Shown here piece after piece: positions 50,867 to 60,232 of a stretch of 64,000 bases of DNA; within the stretch, counting starts at the first letter, position 1, and each line of letters begins with the position of its first letter. A model generated the notes under the pieces. That model was not told the DNA's origin. It worked only from the letters and a program-made list of their open reading frames with translations, and ran no database searches. The position numbers and the translations under genes were made by a program. The stretch is from Deferribacterales bacterium Deferri_01 (lineage in GTDB: Bacteria; Chrysiogenota; Deferribacteres; Deferribacterales; Geovibrionaceae), in the NCBI GenBank assembly GCA_001603805.1, contig LUZY01000013.1, forward strand, positions 722,723 through 786,722. Reading direction: 5' to 3'.

Positions 50867-52723
50867 ATGATTAAGAATCTTTCACTCAAACAGAAAATAA
50901 CCGGTTTGGGCATAATAGCCTTAACTGGTTTCGTGCTGATATTCATAAGCACACAGGTTTATATCAGAAAATCCGGACTTCTCTTCAATCAGGAGCGCAC
51001 TCTGCTTGAAACAGCCACAAGCGTACTTGAACTCCGAAGGCACGAAAAGGATTTTCTGGCAAGAAGCAGCATGGGAAATGTGGAAAAATTCAAAAAAGAG
51101 ATCGCACATACCCGTTCTCTGCTGGACGTTCTCAACTCAATGCTGAAAGACGCATCCGTTGAATCCTTTATTAGTTCTCTGGATGTTTATGAACAATCTT
51201 TTGACAAAATAGTTGAACTCAAACAAAAAATAGGACTTACAGAAGCAGAAGGGCTCCTGAAAGGACTTGAAAATTCATCAGGAGATCTTGAAAACCTCCC
51301 TGTTTTAAAAAATTCTTTGAATACCAATAATGCTCTGCTGATGCTTAAAAACTATGAAAAAAGTTTTCTTCACAGCAAAAAAACCGAATTTAGCGAAAAA
51401 TTTGATGAAGCATTCCAAACTCTTATCAATCGGGCACAAGAGAACGGCATAGGCAGTAATGACGAATTTATACAACTCAGTAAAGAATATCAGAACAGAT
51501 TTCACCAGCTTGTAAAAGCTGAAACAGAATTGGGGCTCACGCCTGACAGCGGGTTATTGGGTGAAATGAGAAGAAGTGTCCACGGACTTGAAAAAGCCGT
51601 GGAGGAGAGCATGATTAATGTCAAACAGATCATTGACGCAGAATCAAAACGCAACACTGTGCTTAATATTTCTATCATAGTCATGATAACAGTTCTGGTC
51701 GGATTCCTTACCTTCTCATTAATTATAAATGTCAGAAAGCTGATAGGCTCACTCCAGAAGACAACGGACAAGCTTCTCCATTTTGCCGCAATATCGCAGG
51801 GTTCAGACAGCACAGGAAAAGGGTGCGAGATAACATCAATCATCAATGTTCAGAATATGCTGACCGAAAAAACATCGGATGCAATGAAAATGGTAAAACT
51901 CAGTTCAGCAAGCGTTGCCGCAGCCAGCAGTGAACTTTCGGCAGCCGCAGAAGAACTCTCCTCAACTTTTGAATCGCAGAACGAGCAAATGAACAATGCC
52001 GCAGGGGCAATGGAGGAGATGTCTGCTTCTTCTCAGGAAGTTCTGGAAAACCTCCGTATAGCTCTTGATAAAAACAATCATGCAATAAAAAGCGTGGAAA
52101 AAGGTAAAACAAAACTGAGGGATCTTTTTGCTTCAAATGAGTCCATAAAAAAAGAGACAGAAAAACTGGCAGGCACAATAAACGGTTTAACCGAATCATC
52201 GAAGGAGATCAGCAATATCCTGACAGTAATAAACGATATAGCAGATCAGACAAACCTTCTCGCTCTCAATGCTGCCATAGAAGCCGCCAGAGCCGGAGAG
52301 GCTGGCAGAGGATTTGCTGTGGTTGCTGATGAAGTACGCAAGCTTGCGGAGAAAACACAACAGGCTATCAATCAGGTAGACAGCATAATATCAAGACTGA
52401 CTCAGGAAACCGACGAAGCATCAAGCAACATGAACATTGCAGCAAAGAGTGTTGAAAAAGGCACTCAGGCTGCAGAAGAAATGGGCAGTGTGTTTGAGGA
52501 AGTAATCGACAGCGTAAATGATGCAGGGCATGCTAACAGCCTCATCGGAGCAGCGGTAAACGAGCAGTCCATGACTATTCAGTCCATCAATAGCAATATC
52601 CAGATTGCCGCCAAAGGGCTTGAGGAAAGCTCCATAGCCATTTCAGAAGTGGCAAACACAGTTGGAGATCTTCAGAGACAGGCAGCAGATCTGGACACTC
52701 AGGTCGAAGCTTTTAATGTTTAA
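50867..52723 (+). CDS. Methyl-accepting chemotaxis protein with large helical periplasmic domain
   Basis: The 618-residue receptor (start ATG 50867, GGGAG upstream; an in-frame ATG at 50834 is less supported) has TM1 (about 8-28), a roughly 230-residue all-helical periplasmic domain, TM2 (about 262-284) and the cytoplasmic signalling hairpin with tip [20 protein letters not shown]. The periplasmic part has two similar segments ([14 protein letters not shown] and [14 protein letters not shown]) and looks like a HBM-type bimodular helical sensor. Residues after TM2 give no clear HAMP. Ligand unknown. Confidence 0.9.
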   Translation: MIKNLSLKQKITGLGIIALTGFVLIFISTQVYIRKSGLLFNQERTLLETATSVLELRRHEKDFLARSSMGNVEKFKKEIAHTRSLLDVLNSMLKDASVESFISSLDVYEQSFDKIVELKQKIGLTEAEGLLKGLENSSGDLENLPVLKNSLNTNNALLMLKNYEKSFLHSKKTEFSEKFDEAFQTLINRAQENGIGSNDEFIQLSKEYQNRFHQLVKAETELGLTPDSGLLGEMRRSVHGLEKAVEESMINVKQIIDAESKRNTVLNISIIVMITVLVGFLTFSLIINVRKLIGSLQKTTDKLLHFAAISQGSDSTGKGCEITSIINVQNMLTEKTSDAMKMVKLSSASVAAASSELSAAAEELSSTFESQNEQMNNAAGAMEEMSASSQEVLENLRIALDKNNHAIKSVEKGKTKLRDLFASNESIKKETEKLAGTINGLTESSKEISNILTVINDIADQTNLLALNAAIEAARAGEAGRGFAVVADEVRKLAEKTQQAINQVDSIISRLTQETDEASSNMNIAAKSVEKGTQAAEEMGSVFEEVIDSVNDAGHANSLIGAAVNEQSMTIQSINSNIQIAAKGLEESSIAISEVANTVGDLQRQAADLDTQVEAFNV

Positions 52724-52730
52724 TCAGCCG

Positions 52731-52756
52731 GGAGGGAAGGAACAATCCTTCCCTCC
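52731..52756 (+). terminator. Terminator-like hairpin after the chemoreceptor gene
   Basis: An 11-bp perfect stem (GGAGGGAAGGA 52731-52741 with TCCTTCCCTCC 52746-52756) is followed by TAATTTTC, a weak T tract, 8 bp after the stop codon. Confidence 0.65.
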
Positions 52757-53122
52757 TAATTTTCAAAACAAAAAATAATCAATGATTTTTATTTCCATTA
52801 TCTACTCAATATTTCTTTTTTATGTTTATCCGTTAATATAAAAAAGCACCTGATAACCCGTGAAGCCTGTCAAATTAAGTTTTTGTACTCCTCGTTCATA
52901 ACAGAACCCCCCTGTTATCATACTTTCCAACTAGTTTTATAACAGGGTTTATTTTTTTCATATTATACTATAGTATTGTTAAACATTCCAAACATACAGT
53001 CCGTTGCGGGTGTCGAATGTATACAATATACAATATGGTTTGACATGATGGGCTAATTATGATAGTAATTTTTTGGAATAATTTAACATCGTTTGTTTTA
53101 ATAACTACGACAGGAGTGTACA
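52757..53122 (+). other. AT-rich region upstream of sdhCDAB with a possible weak promoter
   Basis: No gene is seen. A perfect TTGACA at 53040-53045 is followed after 17 bp by TAGTAA, a poor -10. AT-rich dyads (ATACTATAGTAT near 52972, GTATACAATATACAATAT near 53015) may be regulator sites but match no box I know. The sdhC start has GGAG 6 nt upstream. Confidence 0.4.
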
Positions 53123-53476
53123 ATGCCAAGGAAAGACCTTGTTACCTACCCGAAGAAAACCGGGTACCGCAAGCACACCGGAATGGTCGCATGGCTGCTG
53201 CACCGTATAACTGGGGTTATAATCGGTGCTTACCTTATTATGCACATTCTGGGCGTTTCAGGAACTGTTTCCGCTCTTTCATCAGTTACCGGCGCCTCAG
53301 TTGTGAAAGCTCTGTTCCTCGTGAGCTTCTCGTTTCACGCTTTTAACGGCGTGAGGATCATCCTTATGGAGTTCGGAGCAGGTGCCCACAGGGAAAACTT
53401 CTCCAAATACTTCATGGCAGTGGTTTTCATAACCATCGTCATAACCGTGATCGGCGCGATCCCGATCTTCAGCTAA
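53123..53476 (+). CDS. sdhC: Succinate dehydrogenase cytochrome b556 subunit (SdhC)
   Basis: The 117-residue membrane anchor has three helices (about 21-45, 60-80, 92-115). Histidines H27, H41 and H72 are candidate haem b ligands; H72 lies in FSFHAFNGVRIILMEFG, the place of the haem-ligating His of E. coli SdhC. It starts with a charged N-terminus followed by the family block MVAWLLHRITGVIIG. It is the first gene of sdhCDAB, the same order as in E. coli. Confidence 0.9.
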   Translation: MPRKDLVTYPKKTGYRKHTGMVAWLLHRITGVIIGAYLIMHILGVSGTVSALSSVTGASVVKALFLVSFSFHAFNGVRIILMEFGAGAHRENFSKYFMAVVFITIVITVIGAIPIFS

Positions 53477-53488
53477 GGAGGAAAACTA

Positions 53489-53797
53489 ATGAACAATTAC
53501 AAATTTATGGGTTCAAGCAACACCGGAACTTTTGCATGGCTCATGCAGAGAATCTCCGGCGTAATACTCATCCTTGTTGTTCTTATGCACTTCTTCTCCA
53601 TGATGAAGGGCGGAGAATACGGTATGATGCAGGCTGTTCTGGCACCTGTTATCGCTTTCGGTCTTTTCCACACTTTCAACGGATTTAAGATGATTACCGA
53701 TGACTATGTCTCAAGCGCAGGCTGGAGAGGTATAATCCTCGGCGCATACTGGATAATCGGAATCACTCTTGCGGTTCTGGCGATCAAAGTCATCTGA
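53489..53797 (+). CDS. sdhD: Succinate dehydrogenase membrane anchor subunit (SdhD)
   Basis: The 102-residue protein has three membrane helices (about 17-37, 47-68, 80-101). H61 in FGLFHTFNGFKMITDDYV is the likely haem ligand, and Y73 in the DDYV motif corresponds to the quinone-site tyrosine of E. coli SdhD. It lies 12 bp after sdhC. Two separate anchor proteins indicate an SQR of the type with two anchors and probably a single haem b. Confidence 0.9.
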   Translation: MNNYKFMGSSNTGTFAWLMQRISGVILILVVLMHFFSMMKGGEYGMMQAVLAPVIAFGLFHTFNGFKMITDDYVSSAGWRGIILGAYWIIGITLAVLAIKVI

Positions 53798-53823
53798 TTT
53801 AAAAATTACAAGAGGTATTACCT

Positions 53824-55593
53824 ATGTCTGTTAAAGTTGAATATCACAAGTTCGATGTGGTTGTCGTGGGTGCCGGCGGCGCAGGGCTCAATGCGGCTCA
53901 GGTTGCGTCACAGCATGTAAAAACTGCCGTTATCTCGGAAGTTTACCCCACAAGAAGCCACACGATCTCTGCTCAGGGCGGTATTTCCGCTTCCCTCGGC
54001 AACCTTGAAGAAGACCACTGGCACTGGCACATGTTCGATACTGTTAAAGGCAGCGACTATCTTGCGGATCAGGACGCAGCCGAATACATGACTAGAAAAG
54101 CACCCGAGATGATCATCGCTCTTGAGCATATCGGTCTGCCTTTCAGCCGTACTCCGGACGGAAAAATCGCACAGCGTCCCTTCGGCGGACACACTGCCGA
54201 ATTCGGTAAAAGACCTGTTAAAAGAGCATGTTATGCTGCTGACAGAACTGGTCACGCTATGCTCCAGAACCTTTATGAGAAATCAGTTGAGCAGGGAACG
54301 CACTTCTACAGCGAGTTCTATGCCCTCGAACTTCTCGTAAACAACGGTACAGTTAACGGCGTTCTCTGCTATGACATCCAGAACGGAGAATTCCACATAT
54401 TCCACGCTAAAGCGATTATCTTCGCCACAGGCGGTAACTGCCGTATCTACCAGACAAACTCAAACGCTCACATAAACACCGGTGACGGTCTTGCTCTGGC
54501 TCTCAGAAAAGGCTTCAGCTGGTCTGATGCTGAATTCTTCCAGTTCCACCCGACAGGAATCTACGGTGCGGGCAACCTTATCACAGAAGGCGTGCGCGGT
54601 GAAGGCGGTATCCTCCTTAACAAAGACGGCGAACGCTTTATGGAGCGCTATGCGCCCACCATTAAAGACCTCGCACCCAGAGATATAGTTTCACGCTCCA
54701 TGATGAAAGAGATTCTTGACGGAAGAGGCGTCGGTCCCAAGGCTGACCATATCCTCCTCAAAATCGACCACATCGGTATCGAAGCTATTCTTGAAAAACT
54801 CCCCGGTATCCACGAACTTTCACTCGTTTTCGCCGGTGCTGACTGTACTAAAGAACCTATCCCCGTTGTACCCACTGCCCACTACCAGAACGGCGGTATC
54901 CCCACAGGCTACCTCACTCAGGTTATTAAAGGCAATATGGACGGCGAAGAGTTCGTACCCGGCTTCTTTGCTGCCGGCGAATGCGCTTCCGCTTCCGTAC
55001 ACGGTGCAAACAGGCTCGGAACTAACTCACTGCTTGACCTTGTTGTCTTCGGACGTACTGCGGGTGAGCAGGCGGCTAAGTTCGCTCAGGAAAACCCCTT
55101 CGTTGATCTCGTTGAAGACGCAGGCAAAGAAGGTCTGGCTACAATGCAGAAATTTGCTAACTCAAACGGTACAAACACTTTCGGACCGGTTTGGGAAGAG
55201 CTTACAAGAATCATGCAGACCAACGTTGGCGTGTTCAGAACTGAAGCGCTTATGACAGAGGCTCTTGAAGTTCTTGATAAACTTGAAGCAAAAATGGATG
55301 ACTTCAGAGTTGTGGACAAATCTTCCGTTTACAACCTCGACCTCATTGAAGCTCTTGAGCTTAACAACATGATTCTCGTTGCAAAAGCTGCTGCTAAAGC
55401 TGCTCTGGCAAGAAAAGAATCAAGAGGCGGTCACTACAGGGATGACTATCCCGATAGGGACGACGTTAACTTCCTCAAACACACAGAAGTGTATCTTGAA
55501 GAAGACGGCAAAACTCCGAGGGTGGACTACAGAAAAGTGCGCATGCAGCCGCTTACTGTTGAGCCTTTCCCGCCTAAAGCCAGAGTATATTAA
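53824..55593 (+). CDS. sdhA: Succinate dehydrogenase/fumarate reductase flavoprotein subunit
   Basis: The 589-residue flavoprotein has FAD motif VVGAGGAGLNAAQVA (14-28) and the covalent-FAD histidine H46 in TRSHTISAQGG. The catalytic residues of the family are evident in the FQFHPTG, RDIVSRSM and HGANRLGTNSLLDLV blocks, including the substrate-binding Arg that the periplasmic flavoprotein at 3725 lacks. It oxidises succinate, or reduces fumarate in reverse, on the cytoplasmic side. It is encoded between sdhD and sdhB. Confidence 0.97.
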   Translation: MSVKVEYHKFDVVVVGAGGAGLNAAQVASQHVKTAVISEVYPTRSHTISAQGGISASLGNLEEDHWHWHMFDTVKGSDYLADQDAAEYMTRKAPEMIIALEHIGLPFSRTPDGKIAQRPFGGHTAEFGKRPVKRACYAADRTGHAMLQNLYEKSVEQGTHFYSEFYALELLVNNGTVNGVLCYDIQNGEFHIFHAKAIIFATGGNCRIYQTNSNAHINTGDGLALALRKGFSWSDAEFFQFHPTGIYGAGNLITEGVRGEGGILLNKDGERFMERYAPTIKDLAPRDIVSRSMMKEILDGRGVGPKADHILLKIDHIGIEAILEKLPGIHELSLVFAGADCTKEPIPVVPTAHYQNGGIPTGYLTQVIKGNMDGEEFVPGFFAAGECASASVHGANRLGTNSLLDLVVFGRTAGEQAAKFAQENPFVDLVEDAGKEGLATMQKFANSNGTNTFGPVWEELTRIMQTNVGVFRTEALMTEALEVLDKLEAKMDDFRVVDKSSVYNLDLIEALELNNMILVAKAAAKAALARKESRGGHYRDDYPDRDDVNFLKHTEVYLEEDGKTPRVDYRKVRMQPLTVEPFPPKARVY

Positions 55594-55611
55594 TTCGGGA
55601 GGTCTGAGATA

Positions 55612-56319
55612 ATGAAGAAGGTTACATTCGAAATATTCAGGTACGATCCCGATAAAGACAAGGAACCGTACTACAAAACATATGAAGTCGAGCTGAGAAG
55701 ACCCGGTTATCTTATGCTTGACGCTCTCAACCAGATAAAATGGGAGCAGGATCCCACGTTTACTTACCGCAGATCATGCCGTGAAGGTGTTTGCGGCTCT
55801 GACGGTATTAACGTAAACGGTGTAAACATGCTTTCCTGCATGACTAAGGTTGAAGACCTCGGCAGTGATCACATAGTGCTTCAGCCGCTTCCCGGTATGA
55901 ACGTTATGAGAGACCTCGTGGTTGATGTTGATGATTTCTTTGCGAAATTCATCACTGTTAAACCTTACCTCATAAGAAAATCACCCAACCCCGACAAGGA
56001 AATCTACCAGTCTCCTGAAGACAGGAAGAAACTTGACGGTCTTTATGAGTGTATCGCATGCGGATGCTGCTCATCCTCATGCCCCTCATACTGGGCTGAT
56101 AAAAAATACCTCGGACCCAACGCTTTCCTCAGAGCATGGAGATATCTCGCTGACTCTAGGGACGAAGGTGCTGAGGAGCGTCTGCCTATCCTTAACGATA
56201 AGCACGGCGTTTGGAGATGCCACACAATCTACAACTGCGTAGAGGCATGCCCCAAAGAACTCAACCCCACAGAAGCAATTATGAACATCAGAAAAATGCT
56301 TCTGGACACTGAGTTCTGA
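55612..56319 (+). CDS. sdhB: Succinate dehydrogenase iron-sulfur subunit
   Basis: The 235-residue protein has an N-terminal [2Fe-2S] domain with C56, C61, D64 and C76. The third ligand is aspartate, as in E. coli SdhB. The C-terminal ferredoxin domain has C147, C150, C153 and C213 for [4Fe-4S], and C157, C203 and C209 for [3Fe-4S]. It passes electrons from SdhA FAD to quinone at SdhC/D. It is the last gene of the operon; a strong terminator follows 21 bp after the stop. Confidence 0.97.
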   Translation: MKKVTFEIFRYDPDKDKEPYYKTYEVELRRPGYLMLDALNQIKWEQDPTFTYRRSCREGVCGSDGINVNGVNMLSCMTKVEDLGSDHIVLQPLPGMNVMRDLVVDVDDFFAKFITVKPYLIRKSPNPDKEIYQSPEDRKKLDGLYECIACGCCSSSCPSYWADKKYLGPNAFLRAWRYLADSRDEGAEERLPILNDKHGVWRCHTIYNCVEACPKELNPTEAIMNIRKMLLDTEF

Positions 56320-56339
56320 TTTCCCGTTTTAAAAACATC

Positions 56340-56376
56340 AAAGCCCGCTTCTTTTTCGGAAGCGGGCTTTTTTTAT
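56340..56376 (+). terminator. Rho-independent terminator of sdhCDAB
   Basis: Stem AAAGCCCGCTTC / GAAGCGGGCTTT with a 6-7-nt loop is followed by a seven-T run. Confidence 0.9.
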
Positions 56377-56449
56377 CTCCTTAAATCCTTAGATCTTTTA
56401 AAATCCTCAAACTTATGATAAATATAATCAAAAACAATGAAGGCGTAAC

Positions 56450-56926
56450 ATGAAAAAACCGCAGGACAGCGTAGCAAAAGTCACACAGGCTCTCAAAGAT
56501 ATGGGAGTGGACACAGAAGTTCTTACATTCTCACAATCCACCAAAACATCTCAGGAAGCGGCAGACGCAGCAGGATGCGATCTGGCACAGATTGCTAAAT
56601 CCATTGTTTTCAGAGCAAAAAAGGCAGATAAAGCTGTCCTCGTCATAACAAGTGGTGTGAACAGGGTCGATACAAAGCTGATACGTGATCATCTGGGAGA
56701 AAAGCCAGACAAAGCAGACGCTGATTTTGTCAGAGAAAAAACAGGGTATGTAATCGGCGGAGTTCCGGCAATCGCACACAAAGAAGAGCCGATCGTTTTT
56801 CTGGATGAAACACTCACAACATTTGATGAAATATGGTCAGCAGCGGGCTCTCCCTATTCTATCTATAAAATAACACCACAGGAGCTTCTGCGGATAACCG
56901 GAGCTAAAGTCATCAAAGTCTGCTGA
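56450..56926 (+). CDS. YbaK/EbsC-family aminoacyl-tRNA deacylase
   Basis: The 158-residue protein matches the YbaK/ProX family: SQEAADAAGCDLAQIAKSIVFRA, VLVITSGVNRVDTKLI, then the family block GYVIGGVPAIAHKEEPIVFLDETL and the C-terminal SPYSIYKITPQELLRITGAKV. Family members remove wrong amino acids (for example Cys from tRNA-Pro). The exact substrate is not evident. It is a single gene after the sdh terminator. Confidence 0.88.
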   Translation: MKKPQDSVAKVTQALKDMGVDTEVLTFSQSTKTSQEAADAAGCDLAQIAKSIVFRAKKADKAVLVITSGVNRVDTKLIRDHLGEKPDKADADFVREKTGYVIGGVPAIAHKEEPIVFLDETLTTFDEIWSAAGSPYSIYKITPQELLRITGAKVIKVC

Positions 56927-56958
56927 ATTGACACAGTAGGAAAAGGATATTTGTCGGC

Positions 56959-57834
56959 TTAAGAGGCTTTAACTTTCTTGTTGATCAAATAAACAGCACA
57001 CAGAGCTATACCGCCGCCGACAAATGTACTCCATGCAACCTTTTCACCAAGAAATACCATACTGAAAATGAGTGCGCTAACCGGGACAAGGAACACAAAT
57101 GAGCTTGCCTTGTCAGAACCAAGCTTAGTGGCACATAAAAAATACACTGAAGTTCCGAAAGTGGTTGCGAAGACTGCGAGCATAAAAAGATTGAGCCAGA
57201 AAATCCCGTCAAAAGATGAAATACTTCCCACATCTCCCTTCATGTAAGCAAATACAAATATCGTTGTAAACAGAGACAGATAGAAGTTAAAACCGATGGG
57301 GGAAAGAATGGTTCTAACCCTTGAACTCAGGTTTGTAAGCGCAGCCCATGTCGCAGCAGCAAGCAGAAAAAATACATTTCCGCTGTGAAACAGTGCATAC
57401 CAGTCCATTTCCCATATTCTCAGGATGAATCCTGCGCCTACAGCACCGATTGAAAGCCCCACAATGTCCTTCCCCATAAAACCATCACGGTTGATAAGCT
57501 TGTTTATAAGATAAGTTGCGGCGGGAATAAGCGTGGTGGTAAGCACTCCGCCAACACTTGCCAATCCTTTATTAAGCCCCATGAAAAAGAAAAAATTATA
57601 TACAAGAAGAAGAACAGCCCCTGACAGTGCGGCAAAAAAACCTGTTCTGCGGAAACGGAATCCTTCTTTCAGAACAATCATAACAGGGATAAGAGTAAGG
57701 CTTGTAAGGGCAAAACGCCAGAAGATAAGCTGATCCGGTGCAGCGTAGCGCACAAGGATTTTAGCGTTTATCCACGAACCGCCCCATGAGATCATCACGA
57801 GGAACATTAAAAACATCAGCAGCATATTTGACAT
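56959..57834 (-). CDS. EamA/DMT-family transporter
   Basis: The 291-residue membrane protein has about ten hydrophobic helices in two EamA repeats (about 1-140 and 150-288). It begins MLLMFLMFLVMISWGGSWIN, as is typical (SWGGSWINAK). The drug/metabolite transporter superfamily exports amino acids or other metabolites; the cargo is unknown. It converges on the ybaK gene with 32 bp between stops. Confidence 0.87.
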   Translation of the reverse strand: MSNMLLMFLMFLVMISWGGSWINAKILVRYAAPDQLIFWRFALTSLTLIPVMIVLKEGFRFRRTGFFAALSGAVLLLVYNFFFFMGLNKGLASVGGVLTTTLIPAATYLINKLINRDGFMGKDIVGLSIGAVGAGFILRIWEMDWYALFHSGNVFFLLAAATWAALTNLSSRVRTILSPIGFNFYLSLFTTIFVFAYMKGDVGSISSFDGIFWLNLFMLAVFATTFGTSVYFLCATKLGSDKASSFVFLVPVSALIFSMVFLGEKVAWSTFVGGGIALCAVYLINKKVKAS

Positions 57835-57907
57835 TATTTATCTTATTCTAAAATTCTGATTTTTGGAAAGAGGAAAGATGAAAGTGTATGTAAAGTTTTT
57901 TTAACAC

Positions 57908-57944
57908 GCCTTCTGCCTGAAGTTGTTTGTACCCGGCAGAAGGC
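57908..57944. other. Perfect 10-bp hairpin without T tract
   Basis: GCCTTCTGCC (57908-57917) pairs with GGCAGAAGGC (57935-57944) across a 17-nt loop, in the gap after the isochorismatase-family gene and before the EamA gene (minus strand). It has no T-run on either side downstream of the stem. It may be a Rho-dependent or processed 3' end. Confidence 0.5.
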
Positions 57945-57959
57945 CGTATAATGAACTCA

Positions 57960-58508
57960 TTACTTGATAAGCTTTGAAACTTCTTTAAATTCAGGCGTGC
58001 CTGCCGTTCCGAGAAGCTGGAACAAAACTGCCTCAGAAATGGTAACGACAGCACCGGCCTTCTCCATGAATCGGAGACCTATTTCCCAGTTAAACTTTGC
58101 ACGGGAGCATACAGAGTCTGCAACAACGTGGACGCCGAAACCGGCTTCAAGAAGATCCACCGCTGTCTGCAATACGCATACGTGTGTTTCCATTCCCGCA
58201 AGCACAACATTCCGGATTCCTTTATTTTTCAGTTCTTCCACAAACGCTTTCTCGCCGCAGCATGAGAATGTTACTTTCTCAAAAAAATCGTTTCCTGCTT
58301 CAGCAGTAATCTCACTGACAGTATTGCCGAGACCTTTTGTGTACTGCTGCGTTACAAGTACCGGAGAACCGATGATCTTAAACCCCTTTATAAGCTTGAT
58401 TATGTTGTTTCTGATACGCTCGTAAACCTTGGGGTCCATTGCGGGAGTGAGCCTTTCCTGAACATCAATCACTATAAGTGCCGTGTCTGCCTTAGAAATT
58501 TTGAACAT
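57960..58508 (-). CDS. Isochorismatase-family cysteine hydrolase
   Basis: The 182-residue protein (start ATG 58508, GGAGG 6 nt upstream) has the family triad positions: Asp in ALIVIDVQERL, a lysine in FFEKVTFSCCGE and the nucleophile Cys in LAGMETHVCVLQTAVDLL. It resembles YcaC/nicotinamidase-like hydrolases acting on amides; the substrate is unknown. The gene follows the HAD gene by 14 bp and may be co-transcribed. Confidence 0.87.
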   Translation of the reverse strand: MFKISKADTALIVIDVQERLTPAMDPKVYERIRNNIIKLIKGFKIIGSPVLVTQQYTKGLGNTVSEITAEAGNDFFEKVTFSCCGEKAFVEELKNKGIRNVVLAGMETHVCVLQTAVDLLEAGFGVHVVADSVCSRAKFNWEIGLRFMEKAGAVVTISEAVLFQLLGTAGTPEFKEVSKLIK

Positions 58509-58522
58509 AAGCAACCTCCGTA

Positions 58523-59122
58523 TTAAATTTCCACATATTTTTTAAGTTCATCAGCCGCCTGTTCAAAGGTTTCATACAGTACGGCATTCATCCCCACGCC
58601 GAGCGCACGGGCGATATTTCCCTTATTATCATCAATAAACACCGCTTCCTGCGGAAAAATGTTCAGCTTATTACATGTTTCTGTGAAATATGACGGATTC
58701 TGCTTGCTGTTTCCGTCATGATAAGAGTTAAAAACATGCTGAAAGCTTCCGAAAAAGCTGTCTCTGGCATTTAATTCATCCAGCCAGTGTGTCTGATCGC
58801 TCAGGATAGCTGTCCTGTAGTTTTTGCCAAGTTTTTCAGCAAGTTCAATCACATAAGGACGTACAACAAAGCGTGGGAGTATCTCCGCCTTAAGCTCTTC
58901 AACACTCATAGGCACACTGATCTGTTTTTTCACATAGTCCCAGTAACCATATTCATCCACCTTGCCCACGCAAAAGCCTGTTTCAGTGATTGCCTGCACG
59001 CAGAGTTCAAAGAAGCTTTCGGGCTCATGACCGCATTTACCTGCAATGACCCTTATCCCTTTTGCCCAGCCTTCCTCAGCGATTACACCGCCAAAATCGA
59101 AAATAACTGTTGAAACTTTCAT
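58523..59122 (-). CDS. HAD-superfamily hydrolase, subfamily IA
   Basis: The 199-residue protein has motif I FDFGGVIAEE (the usual second Asp is Gly, as in some HAD-IA members such as YihX), motif II LSDQTHW and motif III/IV FIDDNKGNIARALGVG. It is a likely small-molecule phosphatase. The start was taken at ATG 59122 (GGGA upstream). It is divergent from mnmA and precedes the isochorismatase-family gene. Confidence 0.88.
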   Translation of the reverse strand: MKVSTVIFDFGGVIAEEGWAKGIRVIAGKCGHEPESFFELCVQAITETGFCVGKVDEYGYWDYVKKQISVPMSVEELKAEILPRFVVRPYVIELAEKLGKNYRTAILSDQTHWLDELNARDSFFGSFQHVFNSYHDGNSKQNPSYFTETCNKLNIFPQEAVFIDDNKGNIARALGVGMNAVLYETFEQAADELKKYVEI

Positions 59123-59197
59123 CAAATCCCTTTTAATACATAGTGTTCATAATAAGTGCTAACATTCCGTACCGAAAAAGTAAAGAAAGGAAAATAC

Positions 59198-60232
59198 ATG
59201 AAAGAAAAAGTAATGGTGGCTATGAGCGGCGGCGTTGACAGTACGACCTGTGCTATGCTTATGCTTGAACAGGGTTATGACGTAACAGGCGTTACTCTGC
59301 ACCTTTTTGACGGGCAGGAGCAGGCCCTTGAAGACGCTGAAAAATGCGCTAAACAACTAGGAATTAAATGGTATGCGGCAGATTACCGTAAATTCTTCGG
59401 AGAGGATGTTATCTCCTACTTCATACGCACATATAAGCTGGGTAAAACCCCTAACCCCTGCTGCCACTGCAATCATGGGGCAAAGTTTAATTATCTTTAC
59501 CGTGAAATGATGTCCGAAGGCTGTAGCGCACTAGTTTCAGGGCACTATGCAAGAATAGTCGAAAAAGACGGAAAAAAGCTCGTGGCTAAAGGTACGGACA
59601 CAAAAAAGGATCAGTCCTACTACCTTTCGCTTATGGAGCCATATCAGCTTGAGGTAATACGTTTTCCTCTGGGTGAAATGACAAAGGATCAAACCCGTGA
59701 ACTCGCTAAGAAATACGGACTGACCGTAGCAGAGAAAAAGGACAGTCAGGATGTATGTTTCCTGATGGGTCAGGACTACAGAGATTATCTCAGAAGCAAG
59801 CTGAAAGAAAAAGACGTGAGGAAAGGAAACTTCATCCTTGACGGGAAACCTCTTAAAGAGCATGACGGCATTGTTTTCTACACAGTCGGACAGCGAAAAG
59901 GGCTAGGCATAGGTTATCATGAACCTTTATACGTTAGCGCTATTGATCCAAAAAGCGGTGATGTGCATCTTGGAATAAAAGAGGAGTCTGCACGAAGGGG
60001 CGTAAAGCTGAAGGATTGTGTTTTTGCCGATTCAAGCAGATATATACGCCGAGCCAAAGCACGGCTTCGTTACAGGATGCAGGAAGCGCCCTGCACTCTT
60101 GAGATCCTTCCGGAAGGAAAAGCAGCGCTGCTGTTTGATGAACCACAACTTTCGCCGGCACCCGGACAGGTTGCAGCGATATATGAAAAAGAGGTGCTGC
60201 TTGGCGGCGGTTTTATTGAATCGGTATTTTGA
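59198..60232 (+). CDS. mnmA: tRNA-specific 2-thiouridylase MnmA
   Basis: The 344-residue enzyme (start ATG 59198, AAGGA upstream; the in-frame start 42 nt earlier lacks an SD) thiolates U34 of tRNA-Lys, Glu and Gln. The PP-loop is SGGVDS (10-15). The sulfur-relay cysteines are C88 (or C89) in NPCCHCN and C187 in SQDVCFL. The TVGQRKGLGIG block and C-terminal beta-barrel are typical. NPCCHCN (C88, C89, C91) has extra cysteines that could bind an iron-sulfur cluster, as reported for some MnmA homologues. It overlaps the LarE-like gene by 50 bp. Confidence 0.93.
   Translation: MKEKVMVAMSGGVDSTTCAMLMLEQGYDVTGVTLHLFDGQEQALEDAEKCAKQLGIKWYAADYRKFFGEDVISYFIRTYKLGKTPNPCCHCNHGAKFNYLYREMMSEGCSALVSGHYARIVEKDGKKLVAKGTDTKKDQSYYLSLMEPYQLEVIRFPLGEMTKDQTRELAKKYGLTVAEKKDSQDVCFLMGQDYRDYLRSKLKEKDVRKGNFILDGKPLKEHDGIVFYTVGQRKGLGIGYHEPLYVSAIDPKSGDVHLGIKEESARRGVKLKDCVFADSSRYIRRAKARLRYRMQEAPCTLEILPEGKAALLFDEPQLSPAPGQVAAIYEKEVLLGGGFIESVF

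Noticed and set aside
60018-60182. N-terminal extension of the LarE-like protein into mnmA
   Set aside because: An upstream in-frame ATG at 60018 would read 55 codons in an alternative frame of mnmA; the PP-loop motif begins 25 residues after ATG 60183, which is the normal distance.
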